Shown in pieces: positions 22,262 to 33,639 of a DNA stretch of 64,000 nucleotides. The position numbers were made by a program, and so were the translations under genes. The DNA is from Malaya genurostris (taxonomy: Eukaryota > Arthropoda > Insecta > Diptera > Culicidae). The notes beneath the pieces are model-generated. The model had not been told where the DNA came from and did not search any database. It worked only from the letters and a program-made list of their open reading frames with translations. The stretch's first letter is position 1. Each line of letters begins with the position of its first letter. The stretch is from NCBI RefSeq assembly GCF_030247185.1, contig NC_080571.1, forward strand, positions 65,944,172-66,008,171. Reading direction: 5' to 3'.

Positions 22262-22771
22262 TACATTACATAGAAAAAATGAAATTTACCCTTGACATAA
22301 ATTCAAGCATGCCATCTGCTAACATGTAAAAACTAACTTTGCGTCTGCACAGAATGAAATAATGAAATTTACACGACATGTAAATCAATAGTAACATGTA
22401 ATTGACATGGGTTGAATCGAGATTTTGATTGAAAACCTTCATCGATGCAAAACTAAATTGGATTGCATTGAATTTTCAATGAATATAGCTATATCTTTCA
22501 ATTAACGCTTAGTTTGCAATTAAATTCTATTGAAACCTACAGAATTGTAAAGTAACTTTATGTTTAATTACCTGCTCTAAATATGTGCATGAAAATAGAT
22601 GTAAATTCACAAAATATTTTTATCTGTGTGTATCGATGTAAACTTCAACTAAATGAACTGTGAAGTTAATGATATGACTTATCTTTACATGCTTTGAATT
22701 GTGAATGTATGTGAATCGTGAAGCTTCTTTTATTTGCATTTATTAAATGTACCGTTTTTCTAAGTGTGTGG
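22262..22771. mobile_element. MITE A copy (TAGAAAAAATGAAATTTAC ends)
   Basis: The left end TAGAAAAAATGAAATTTACC faces the right end TTTTTCTAAGTGTGTG. The interior has GACATAAATTCAAGCATGCC and CATTAACTTCACAG-type segments shared with copies at 26717 and 30601. It is split by MITE B at 22348-22629. Confidence 0.7.
22348..22629. mobile_element. MITE B nested in MITE A
   Basis: It begins CACAGAATGAAATAATGAAA and ends AATATTTTTATCTGTGTG, matching the free-standing copy at 49520-49770. The uninterrupted MITE A sequence, TTTGCGTCAGTATCGATG, is visible at 30697-30714 and marks the insertion point. Confidence 0.7.
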
Positions 22772-24478
22772 CTAAAGAATCTTACCTGGCCTGGGGCTCG
22801 AATCTACGACGACAACTGGCTTGAAAGATCAGCGTCCTACTCAGCGAAAGAAGAATTGTAACAATTTCAACGTGATTATCAATCGATGTGAAAAAAATTT
22901 AGACATACTAAACATCAAATGCAATAATTTTCCGTTCACGAGAAATATTGCAAATAAATCACATGTTATTACATCGAAACAACGTGTTCAGTTTGAATAA
23001 ATACTGTATACGATTCTGATAGGAATTTATGCATCTTTTCGTGTAATTGTAATTGTCAGGTTCTATTCAGAATTCCGAATCAATGCCACGAAAATTTTCC
23101 ATTCAGGATTCCACGGGGAATTCAGTATAAATTCCGAATCAATTCGGACTCCAGTGTAACAATTGTTTCCAAAAGAAATTCGACCAATTGGTTCGGAAAA
23201 TAAATCGGATTTGGATGAGAAAAAGCGGGTTGAATTGACTAAACGTGTTCTCTTTAACTTCTTGATATTTTTTGCACGATTTCGTTCCGACTTTCATTGT
23301 TTTCTCGAAAAACATTTATTCAATAATGACTTGTAGCCAGCTGATGATCGTAAGTGACAAACAATGTACGCGGAACTCTTATGTCCTGACCGAAAGTAAC
23401 ATAAGAAGGTATTGATTTCTTTAAACTTGTGCGTAATAAACGTACGCCATTGCAAATATTATACTATTTCTTTCTTTTTTTATGGTAAGAATCTCATCGT
23501 ACTCGAATATACTAATAATTAGTAGCTGAGGGCAGATCAGGCACACACACAAGTCCACAACATCATGTTCTATATATATTAAAGCTCATTTTAGCAAACT
23601 CAATAACTTTCACTTTATTTTTTTCCACAAATATATATGGATGTTTCTTTACTTTTTATTCTATGGTAAAGTTCCACTTTGCTCATAACATCTACTTTTC
23701 AGCTGTGAACGAAACTAATGCTACTTTTATTTGAAACGTACATTAAAACCATAGGATATAATGATGCCGCCAAATTTTGTACGAATTTCATAAGAATGTC
23801 TCATCGATTTCAAATGAATCATGTCATAATAGTAGACGACAGAGAAAAGGTTTTAAAATTGATACTCTATGTTTTGAAGCTCGCTTGAGATTTCTTTTAA
23901 AAGTGGAGATTATTTTCTAACATTACAGGATAGGATTCATTATTAAAAAAACGCTATTCGTTTCTTCGCCCTAATTTCGTCGTTATTTTTTAGTCCTCAC
24001 AAATTGGAGTGGATCTTAAATGAATACACCGCAAAAAAAAAGAAATATTTAATACAATTCAAACACTTGAAAATAACAAACAAAGTGTTCTGTTTTTATC
24101 ATGAGCTTGTAATTAAAAACAACGTTTGACGTTGATTTGATTGGTGCCATTTCAAATGCGAAGAAGTTACAACTTCAAAAAATTCCCAGACCTTTTTATA
24201 CTTCAAGCTAAAGTACCCAATTGAAGTTATGGCACGCAATGAATTTCACAAGTACTAAATTTTCTCATAGTGATCTGCAAACGTGTACAAAATTTCATTT
24301 AGATTGTAGTATGTGAAGTCTGATGATTCCCGGAATTGATCTGAACGCTATGGTATTATTCGAGCGAAATTGTAAAATTCGGAAATTTAACTTGTGCTGA
24401 ACTATTATGACCGAACTTAAACGTTTATAAACTAGAACACTGGGCATAGTCATTTCGTTGAAAGTTATTTTGACGAAA
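22772..24478. other. No recognised feature
   Basis: AT-rich sequence with no frame over 60 codons and no clear repeat termini; 23040-23240 has a loose AATTCCGAATCAATTC texture. Confidence 0.4.
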
Positions 24479-24773
24479 GCCGTTTCACCGAAAGGGTGAT
24501 TTTACCTGAAAGGTAATTTTACCATTCTAGCGCAACGGTTGTTTTTACTCGACGTTATGGTCACTAGTTTTGATCATTATCAAATGAAATATTTGAAAGC
24601 TTTTCGACTGGAAATCATCGAAAACATACTGAGCAGTCGAAACGTACTCAAGAAAAACAACCGTACTCATTCAAGATTGATAGTTTCGACAACATTTCAT
24701 TTATGGTCGGTTTATCATAGTGAAATATTATGTGCTATTTATGCTCTGTACGTTTTCCTTTCGGTGAAACGGC
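24479..24773. mobile_element. Short element with 17-bp perfect inverted ends
   Basis: GCCGTTTCACCGAAAGG at 24479-24495 faces its exact complement at 24757-24773. Related TTTCGTTGAAAG / GACGAAAG motifs lie just outside the left end. The interior frame (24539-24781) has no domain I recognise. Confidence 0.5.
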
Positions 24774-24815
24774 CCATTTAGTAAAATGATCCGCCCCAAG
24801 GCAGCACTACAATCT

Positions 24816-25070
24816 AGTACACTGGGGTCTTTTTTTGTACGGTCTTTTTAATGTGGGTTTTTTATGCGACTTTTTTATGCGAATTTGCAGAGTTATGCGG
24901 TTTTTTATGCAAAATTTCAGAGTTATACGGATTTTATGCGAATTTCAGAGTTATGCGGTTTCCTTTCTGCGGCTTTTTTTTATGCGAAGTTTCAGAGTTA
25001 TGCGTTTTTTTATGGGAATTTTCAGAGTTATGCGGTACGTGAACTCGCATGAAAATGACTTCAGTGTACT
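24816..25070. repeat. 32-bp minisatellite array element, second copy
   Basis: AGTACACTGGGGTCTTTTTT at the left and GACTTCAGTGTACT at the right form short inverted ends. Between them lie about six TTTTTATGCGAATTTCAGAG units, the inverse of the array at 2999-3258. Frames reading FRVMRFF / FYAKFQSYA are repeat by-products. Confidence 0.75.
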
Positions 25071-25997
25071 GTTATTGAATATTGCTTTTAAAGCCGGATT
25101 TCTGGTGAATTTTCTTAAGGGGTAATTTACAATCCTAGGAATAACAGCCTTTTTTGGAAAATGCAACAGCAGTTTTCTTCACTGTTGATTGGAAATTCGA
25201 AAAAGGAATGTCAGTTTATTATATACATTTTTCTAAAAGAACGTTTGTTTTTTTCTCGAACATTTATTTAGCGATTTTTTGAAACCAGCTTGAATTTTTG
25301 AAACCAGCTTTACGATTATCAATAAATTTATTCGGATGGAATGAATTACGCAATGAATAAACTGTCATTTTGACAATATTTTTCTTGGATATGTGTGTGC
25401 CATGTCTGTTTTGGATTGCAATCAGTAAGAATATATTAGATTTGAATGACAAGTTTGATGCTTTTTCTAAATGTAAAAACTTCATGTGCCTTTATTTTGC
25501 ACCGTGAATGTATAGATAAAAATAAGAATTATAGCTATAGCTAATCACCTAATAATAGCTAATCGCCTTGAAAAATTAAATAAGTAAAATTGAATATTTG
25601 TGATTCATTGTCATTTTTGTATAAATCTGCTTCGGCTCCAAAACTTGTGCATACGTCCTGAAAATGAATCATAAAAGCCCATCAGGTTTAGCTCTGAGTA
25701 AAACAGTCACACACATAGAACTAGGTTTATGAATGAATTGAACTGACAATAAATTTTCAAAGAGAATGTTTAAAAGCGATATCAAGGGTGTATGTATGGT
25801 TTTATTCTAGTACAAGTTGTTTCATTTTTAGTTCAGTTGCTAGTCAGGGTTAAAAGTTTTATAGAAGCTTTAAAAACAATTATATTACTTGGCAAAAGTG
25901 GCACTCATTGAAGTTGTCATAAAACTTGTAGTGATTGCAGAATCGATTACAACACTTATATAAATTATAATCAGAACCATAAGGCGTTTGAGTTGTT
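25071..25997. other. No recognised feature
   Basis: AT-rich sequence; 25870-25997 may be 3' flank or a variant 3' UTR of the adjoining LINE relic. No supported gene. Confidence 0.35.
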
Positions 25998-26099
25998 ACT
26001 TGGGTTAGGACATTATTTGCTTCCGCAATTCTATGATTTTTTGTGAGGAAATTCGTAAACCTGCATGTAATGTGTAATGAGGGAAAAGCATCTAGAACA

Positions 26100-26570
26100 C
26101 AATTGTGTAAATTCACCTTTTCTAAGACCGACACAAATTTAATGCATTCTGATATATTTTTAACTTTGGAAATATGTAAATTTACACGTCTGCTTGGAAG
26201 GTGGAGTACGAATAACGTTCTTATGATTTGTGTCATACGTGGATTTGCGTCCCCTGTAAATTTCATATTTTTTGCTGTGTCTACACACCTAGAAAAATTC
26301 GTGTAAATTTACGACTTCTGTGACCGACATATTCGAGCGTTGAAACTGACTCATTTATACAGCTAATATAACACATGTTTAATGTATTTTGATATATTTT
26401 CAAGTGCTGAAACATGTAAATTCACACTTCTGTTTGAACAGTTCGGTGTGTTTAATACATATTTGAATCATTGTTGAAAAAATTCAGTTATTTTACGAAT
26501 TGCGTTCTTATGAATTAAGTCATATGTGGATTTCTGCCAGCTGTAAATTTCATAATTTTTATGCTGTGAT
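26100..26570. mobile_element. Two adjacent diverged MITE units
   Basis: Units at about 26100-26285 and 26288-26570 share GTAAATTYACACKTCTG, GCGTTCTTATGA, CATACGTGGATTTGCG-like and CTGTAAATTTCATA segments in the same order. They are inserted in the 3' UTR of the LINE relic, since LINE sequence resumes at 26570. The ends resemble MITE A (CACCTAGAAAAATTCGTGTA). Confidence 0.55.
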
Positions 26571-26716
26571 CTTACTAACTTATACAAAGAGTGAATCGAT
26601 TCAATAGAAGATTGCACCGTTTTTGGTCGGAATTTGATTCTAATATTATGTGATATTACATTCAATAGTTTTATAACTATTTGTGATTCTATGTAATCCA
26701 TTTGTACTGAACTACA

Positions 26717-26956
26717 CACTTAGAAAAAATGTGTAAATTTACGTTTTTATTGTTGCACATAAAACGAGCGTCACTTAAATTTACAATTCAAAGCATGTAA
26801 AGATAAGTCATATCATTAACTTCATAGCTAATTTAGATGAAGTTTACAGCGTTTCAGTCAAAAAAATATGTATCATTGTTTCATCTCCTTGAAATGAATC
26901 CTTTTGCGAAATGCTTGAATTCACGCCAAGCGTAAATTTCATTTTTTCTAAGAGTG
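26717..26956. mobile_element. MITE A copy in the LINE relic
   Basis: It starts CACTTAGAAAAAATGTGTAA and ends CATTTTTTCTAAGAGTG, with GATAAGTCATATCATTAACT inside as in the copies at 22262 and 30601. LINE RT sequence continues on both sides. Confidence 0.75.
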
Positions 26957-27570
26957 CATGGGGGAAGCTTTAACATCCTTTACAGAATTTTATTCTGGAA
27001 TCTTCAAAGCGTTTTTTTTCAGATGGAACAAAGAACTTGACCAAATTGATACTGTCTAAAGAATGAATGGTTTGGAAACTTGTGTATAATATTCTATTTT
27101 GTTCCAAATTGATGACTGGTTTAAAAACTTGTGTATAATTTTTTATTTTGTTCTTAAGGCAGAACTTAGAATTTGTGTTTATAAGTGGAGATAATCATTT
27201 AAAACATTTAATACACTGCGTCTGGATTTTTTTTATGTGATCATTGAATGTGAGTTTTTTTGTCATACGTTAAACCTAAATATTTTGCTTGATCATATCA
27301 TGTCAATTCTAAGCCATTCAATTTGATATCATGATTACTTTTTGGCTGAAGAAAAGGAACTTTGAGCTCATGAGAAACGATAATTGATTGTGTTTTTGTC
27401 GCATTTAGTACAACTTTCCTTTTTGTCAGATAATCACTGAAAAAAATGTAGACTTGTTTGTTAGGATATTAGAAGTGGAAAAAACTAGAGGGCTCATTTA
27501 AATGAGACATCATTCGTTCTAGGACAATTTTTAATAAAGTTTACTTATAGAAAAAAGTAAATTACTACAT

Positions 27571-27847
27571 GGAATGAAAAGTTCCACGCCTCTCACAGAA
27601 AAGACGTGATTAGTTTCAAATTGTGTATATTTCTGTTGACAAAAAGTTGGTTCAATACCAAATTTCATGACAATCTATCCACTAGTGTTTGAATAACAGC
27701 TGCTCGTGTCAGACGACGGGTTTCACAATGTTAGAGGACCGTTGGGTCAAGTGTTTCGCTCTATATGGAGATTATACTGAACAATAAAAAAAGTTTTCAC
27801 GGTGTAAAATCGACTATTTTTTGTTAGGCCCGGGACTTCTTATTCCA
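27571..27847 (+). mobile_element. Deleted mariner element in the LINE relic
   Basis: The left end TGGAATGAAAAGTTCCACGC is an imperfect inverted match to the right end GGCCCGGGACTTCTTATTCCA. Just before the right end the plus strand encodes EDRWVKCFALYGDYTEQ and a stop, the typical C-terminus of a mariner transposase. The rest of the gene is deleted. LINE sequence flanks it on both sides. Confidence 0.7.
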
Positions 27848-28189
27848 AGTAGTAATTGGTCGATTACTAGATGCTTCTGCAAGGTTTTTTACGGGTTTGA
27901 GGATAGGAATTACTTTAGCGATTTTCGATCTTGTAGGGGAGGTGAGCTAATACAAAACACTTGTTGAAAATCAACATTCTTAAATCTCCAAGCTCTCGAA
28001 AAAACCTGCTTCAAAATTCCATATGTTTTCCAAATGGATTCGGAATCGAATTCCCAACTATTTGACTGGGAACTATTTAGTGAAGTATTATCAGGAAATA
28101 AACGCTTCGAAGAATTAACAATAAAATTTCGAAAATGATCTTCAAGCGACCTCTCCAAGCAACGTTAGATATAATGCTTCTAAGCATTA

Positions 28190-28689
28190 TAAAGGAATTA
28201 ACATGAAAGCTAACAATTTTCCCTACTACACAAATCTTTCACCGTCGGAATCAAACAAAATTGTAATTCCAAACCACCTAAGAATCGTTAGTACCATTGT
28301 TCGTGATTCTAGGAAACAATCGGATTTGATCACGAATATGTTAATGCGATCCACCCAAAAAGGAGTTGAATTTAGTTGAATGATCTTTGCTGCTACCATC
28401 ACCGTCTTTACGATGCAGTCTATTGTAAGTCAGACAATAATGAACTAATCACTCACCAGAGTAGCTAAAGTTGTCACACGCCTTTGAAGTAATTCGTAGT
28501 TGGTACAGGCTATTCACATTGTCACTGTCTGCAAGAAAAATGAAAAAGAAAAATAAATTGAAATTTGAAATTTTTTACCGTACATGTTTTCTGCTTCAAT
28601 GCCTGTCATCAAACTGTTCTACGCAAACCACGCACTAACTTTCGTCACGAAACATTCTGAACTGACCACGTGCTTCGGTTTGTTCCCTT
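28190..28689. other. No recognised feature
   Basis: Intermediate-GC sequence between the LINE relic and the GC-richer island; no repeat ends or domains recognised. Confidence 0.35.
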
Positions 28690-30010
28690 GGACATCAGAC
28701 TATCACTCCGTCAGAAGCACTCTCTATCCCACATAACTTGATTCTCCTTTGCCCGGCAACACCACGCCATGCGATAAACAGAAAGATAAATAATAATATT
28801 GAACTTAACACAGCCACACACACACACACACGCAACGCTGCAAGACGAGATCAAGTGCCTTTTAGGTAAAGGCCCTTCGGACCTTCGCGGCAACGTTTAA
28901 CCATCCAAAGTTGGTTGAAAGTATATAGGACTTGCTTTTGCTCGCTCGGTTGAGACAGGGTTTTATTTATCTTTCACGGTTTTCAGAACCAAACGAGGAA
29001 AGATCACCGCCAATAGTTGCTCCGTGCCGAGCAGCTTCCTTTCGGTCCCGTCCGTGGGGCAGGGACGGACAGGCCCAACATTGTGTTATGTCTGGCTGGT
29101 ATCGGATCGATTCGTAGGTATTGGCAGTGCAGGTTGCGGTCTGCGGTTTCGGGGATGAAATTCTGCATACAAACACCGAGGAGGAGAGCGCAGTGGGAGG
29201 AAAAGGCTGTGTCGGTGGGTGGAAGTCGTGGTAAGTAGCACTTATCACGTGGTTAAAGGAGGAAGACGTTTTATTTTTTTTTACTGCTATCGAAGGTTGA
29301 ACAGGACATGCACTGTTCGAACCGATCGGTATTACAGCAGTTCGTGTTTCAATATTTTTGCCGGTAGACAGTGCCAATGTTTCAGTAAATGACATTATTA
29401 TACTCCATTTTGGAGGCAAAACATTCAGTAACCGCATAAATGAATAGAGCAACCTAGTTAGATAATGACCACCAGCGGGAGAATACGGGATATTCGTTGA
29501 AATTATCAACCATTCAGGATCCAGAACATGAAGTTGCTTTCGATTAGCAGCTTCTTGCATCCGCCGGCGGCAAAAACTGACTTCGAGTTCTTCCTCTTTT
29601 CCTGCTTGCCCTGATTTTTTTCTCCCCATTAACCAGACGAAATCCTTCCTGAACAAGTTCCTTTCACTGTACAGTCCCGTGGACGATGGGAGAGCGGTGG
29701 TGGTGGTGTTGGTGTTGGAGGTTGATCTTTAATCGCTTGCCTTCCGAAGGCCCTGCTGAACCGCAGTCGCAGTTCACGGGAGCAGTGCCTCGGAGAAGTA
29801 AGCAATAAGAGAACGAAAATAATGCAGTATCCTACTGCATGGGGAGTGTTCTCGCGGCTAAAGATCAGACGACAAAGAACACTTTCAATCTCGCGGAATC
29901 TGCGCGCGTCGCACGCGGATGCTGCCGGCCGAGAAATGCCGTTTATTTGATTTCGTTTCCCAAGTTTCAGTTTGAGTGCTGACACTGACTCACTGCCTGG
30001 TAGAAAGGCT
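28690..30010. other. GC-richer island, possible host exon or promoter region
   Basis: Non-repetitive and GC-richer than its flanks. A (CA)n run at about 28813-28832 lies in it. The longest frame, 28967-29656 minus (229 codons), has no recognisable domain and may be chance. On the plus strand, 28987-29230 is bounded by a pyrimidine-rich stretch ending TTTTCAG and by GTGGTAAGT, as an exon would be. Confidence 0.35.
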
Positions 30011-30204
30011 GACTGTACTGAACTTTGCGGGATCTCGAGGGTTCGCCTGAGAAAGAAGATTAGATAATCGAACCAGAAAAAAGGTCATTGGGTGGAATTT
30101 GAGTTTTTAAGTTTCAAAATCAGATTACTACTAATTTCTTAACGATTTATCAATTTTTAGTTGGTTCGACGTAAAGTCGTCATAACTCAGCTCAGTCTTT
30201 GCAA

Positions 30205-30325
30205 TGACCGAGCGGAAAAACAGATTGAGAAATTAAATGAATGAAGCCCAGAGACGGGACTCGAACCTGCGTTCTGATGCATTCCGTGCATACACGTTTA
30301 TCAATCTGTTTTTTCCGCTCAGTCA
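30205..30325 (-). mobile_element. tRNA-like core with 24-bp inverted ends
   Basis: TGACCGAGCGGAAAAACAGA at 30205 faces TCTGTTTTTTCCGCTCAGTCA ending 30325, differing by one base and one indel. Between them the minus strand reads tRNA-like: GATAAACGTGTATGCACGG, then B box GGTTCGAGTCCC. The core matches the nested retroelement at 13980-14263. Length is 121 bp. Confidence 0.6.
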
Positions 30326-30600
30326 TTTAAAAGATATTTAAAAGATATTTATATTTTATATTGTTGTTTCAACTGAACGGAAATCTGGAATAGAAATAAT
30401 GTACTGTTTAGATAACAGGATTGGAAATAAATATGTTTTTTTTTTCAGAATTCAGCTCTCTTCTAATATAATTATTGTATTCGCAAAATTTGAACAGTTT
30501 TGAACGTTGACTAAAGTTTTGCATTATCCTGGAGGGTCTTCAGCTCAGTCAAAATTCGTCGGTATTTTAGAAAACTCGATAATGTAAATTACCAAATGTA

Positions 30601-30850
30601 CACTCTTAGAAAAAATGAAATTTACGCTTGACGTAAATTCAAGTATGCCGTAATTTCTTCGGTGATGACACAATATTACATCTACTAACATGTATATATA
30701 AATTTTGCGTCAGTATCGATGTAAACTTCAGTTAAATTAACTGTGAAGTTAATGATATGACTTATCTTTACATGCTATGTATTGTGCATGTAAGTGAATC
30801 GCGACGCTCCTTTTATGTGCATCTAAGATGATGCAACATTTTTTAAGTGT
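30601..30850. mobile_element. MITE A copy, uninterrupted
   Basis: It starts CACTCTTAGAAAAAATGAAA and ends CATTTTTTAAGTGT. The internal TTTGCGTCAGTATCGATG is the empty site for MITE B. Non-coding. Confidence 0.75.
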
Positions 30851-30977
30851 TTAGTATTTTGGCGTCAATTCCAAATATAGTATTTTAGCTGCATCGGCTG
30901 CTAAAACATCGGTCAATAAGTCCTCGGTCTGACTAGTGTTCAATTGAGACATTATTTATGTGAAATCTGTCAAAATA

Positions 30978-32701
30978 CACCGAAACCTCCATTTACGAAC
31001 TAAACGGGGGTTCGTAAAAAGCGGTAGTTCGTAAAAAAAGTTTACGTTATTTGGAATTTACTTCGTAAAAAAAGTTGTGTGATTATTGTGGAAACCGCGC
31101 ATCATATGCTTATTTTCGGAAAGGATGTGAAGAGTAAGTGCAAGAAAATGATGCTTCCGGTTTATTGAGATTGCCTAAAACCCCTAACAATATGGGTATC
31201 TTCGGAACGGAATTGATGAGTAGATGTCGGAAAACGATGTTTGAAGTAGTTTTGAAATTCAAGATGGCGACTTCCGGTTTGTTGATATTTCTTGAAAACC
31301 CTTACAATATGGATATTTTCGGAACGGGATTAATGAATAAATGTCAGAAAATAATGTTCTGAAATCCAAGATTGCAACTACCGGTTTCTTGATATTTCTT
31401 GAAAACCCTTACAATATTGATATTTTCGGAACGGAATTGATGTCAGAAAACGATGTTTGAGGTAGTTTTGAAATTCAAGATGGCGACTTCCGGTTTGTTG
31501 ATATTCCTTGAAAACCCTTACAATATGAGTATTTTCGGAACGGGGTTAATGAGTAGATATCAGAAAACGATGTTTGAAGTAGTTCTGAAATCCGAGATGG
31601 CGACTTCCGGTTTGTTGATATTCCTTGAAAACCCTTAGAATATGAGTATTTTCGGAACGGGATTTATGAGTAGTTGTCAGAAAACGATGTTTGAGGTGAT
31701 TCTTAAATCCAAGATGGTAACTTTTGATTTGTTGATATTCCTTGAAACCCCTTACAATATGGGTACTTTCAAAAAGAGATTTAAAAGTAGACGTCGGAAA
31801 ATTATATTTGAGGTGGTTTTAAACTGCAAAACAGTGACTTCCGGTTTATTAGTATCTTTTGAAAGTTTTTGTCATTTTCCTTTAAAACACTATACCGTTC
31901 CGAAAATATCCATATTGTAAGGGTTTTCGAGGAATAGCAACAAATCGGAAGTCGCCATCTTGAATTTCAAAACTACCTCAAACATCGTTTTCTGACATCT
32001 ACTCATCAATTCCGTTCCGAAAATACCCATATTGTATGGGTTCTCAAGGAATATCAACAAACCGGAAGTCGCCATCTTGAATTTCAGAACTACTTCAAGC
32101 ATCATTTTCCGACATCTAATCATCAATTCCGTTCCGAAAATACCCTTATTGCAAGGGTTTTCAAGGAATATCAATCAACCGGAAGTCGCCATCTTGGATT
32201 TAAGAACCACCTCAAATATCGTTTTCCGACATCTACTCATTAACCACGTTCCGAAAATACCCATATTGTAAGGGTTTTCGAGGAATATCAACAAACCGGA
32301 AGTCGCCATCTTGAATTTCAAAACTACCTCAAACATCGTTTTCTGACATCTACTCATCAATTCCGTTCCGAAAATACCCATATTGTATGGGTTCTCAAAG
32401 AATATCAACAAACCGGAAGTCGCCATCTTGGATTTCCAAAACATCTCAAGCATCATTTTCCGGAATCTACTCTTTAAACCCGTTCCTAAAATACCCATAT
32501 TGTAGTAGTTTCCATGGAGTCGGAAATCGCTTTCGATGAATGACAAAACCTCTTTTTACGAAGTAGGTTCGTAAAAAAAGTTTACGTTATTTGGGATTTG
32601 GTTCGTAAAAAAAGATTACGTTATTTGGGATTTGGTTCGTTAAAAGAGGTACGTAAAAAGAGGTAACGTATAAAAAGTGTTCGTAAACGGAGGTTTGGGT
32701 G
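30978..32701. mobile_element. Foldback element of converging 117-bp repeats
   Basis: Terminal inverted repeats of ~25 bp (CACCGAAACCTCCATTTACG; the right end complement is CACCCAAACCTCCGTTTACG) lie next to TA on each side (30976-30977, 32702-32703). Inside the ends are TTCGTAAAAAAAGTTTACG repeats. The core is about six direct 117-bp units up to ~31890, then about five in inverse orientation to ~32545. Landmarks such as GATGGCGACTTCCGGTTTGT recur at exactly 117-bp steps (31477, 31594, 31711; 31951, 32068, 32185, 32302, 32419). The TA duplication suggests a Tc1/mariner-mobilised element. Confidence 0.8.
31138..32546. repeat. 117-bp tandem units, open on the converging strands
   Basis: Because 117 is divisible by three, each unit translates to a 39-residue repeat of the type MATSGLLIFLENPYNMGIFG followed by TELMSRCRKTMFEVVLKFK. 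Frames run on the plus strand in the left half (31138-31362, 31453-31638, 31642-31920) and on the minus strand in the right half (31890-32174, 32175-32546). Two left units have 8-10 bp losses. I regard the peptides as by-products of the repeat unless purifying selection is shown. Confidence 0.7.
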
Positions 32702-32749
32702 TATCATGATTATCGCGTCATTAGTTTTATTTTCTCATTGACTTTCAGT

Positions 32750-33270
32750 GTTCGCCCAATCAGTTCTGAAATTCAGTTTTTCATTTCCTAAATCCAGATC
32801 TAAAGTTCAGTTTCTTGTCCAGTATCCAAGGTCGGAATCGAGTTCCAGAACTCTGGAACTGAAGCCGGGTTTCAGAGCTTGATCTGGACTTTGAAAAAAA
32901 AAATTTCAAATGAATTTTTGAACTGAATTCTGAAACAGAAATTGACGTTCAGACCAGAATTCAGTTCCAAAATTCCTGTCCGGAATTCTGATTTAGAATT
33001 GAGTTTCAGAAGCTGAGTTCTTAACATGGAGTTATGGAACTTCAGATCTAAATTCAGGATAAGAATTTAGATCCAAAATTTAGTTGTATTTGAAGAGTTC
33101 AATTCGAAAATGCATTCCTAAATCCAGGTATGTAATTCAGTTCCAGCCCAAAAACTCAGTCCCACAATTCAAGAAGTACGACTGAAAACAGAAACTAGAT
33201 TCTAAAGATTTTGGAACGAAATTCCGGGTCTATATTCTAGGACTGAACTTCTGAACTGAATTCTGAGTTG
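32750..33270. repeat. Degenerate TTCAGTTC/GAACTGAATTC repeat
   Basis: It has the same texture as 4926-5650: short imperfect alternations of AATTCAGTTCCAGAATTC and TTCTGAACTGAATTC. No coding sequence. Confidence 0.55.
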
Positions 33271-33639
33271 AGCTGAAGTAGATCGCCCGTAGTTGCACTT
33301 CGTGATTGACCGAATGAGTGGAAATGTACAATGAACCAATAAAATGATGCTTGGGAGAGGCGAAATATTCTCACTGTGCATACCCACTGATTCAAAACTT
33401 TACATAAAATGGTCAATAACGACACCGGCCACGACCAAAGGCTGTGCTATTGAGGAAGGCTGTGCTACTGAGGAAGGGAAGGAATGTTAGTGCGATACTC
33501 GCAGTTTCTAGAGACCGCGGGTACCACTGTATCTCCACGAGCATCACGGGATAGGAGATTTGTTAGTAGGGAAGGAAAGAGATCCGGATATGCTTTGATA
33601 AATAATATGATCTCAACAAAAACCTGATTTTCGATACTC

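Larger units (their letters stand above)
25998..28180 (-). mobile_element. Old Jockey LINE relic, heavily interrupted
   Basis: Segments in order match the minus-strand element at 44819-48649. 25998-26095 is the 3' UTR (ATTATTTGCTTCCGCAATTC); 26570-26715 is the RT C-terminus; 26957-27450 is the downstream RT region; 27480-27566 and 27849-28180 are the RT core (AGGATAGGAATTACTTTAGC). Later insertions account for 26100-26570, 26717-26956 and 27571-27847. It has many stops and shifts and is much older than the intact pair. Confidence 0.8.

Noticed and set aside
28967..29656. 229-codon minus-strand frame
   Set aside because: It is the longest frame outside the transposons, but has no recognisable domain and overlaps a plausible plus-strand exon. 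It cannot be supported as a gene from sequence alone.
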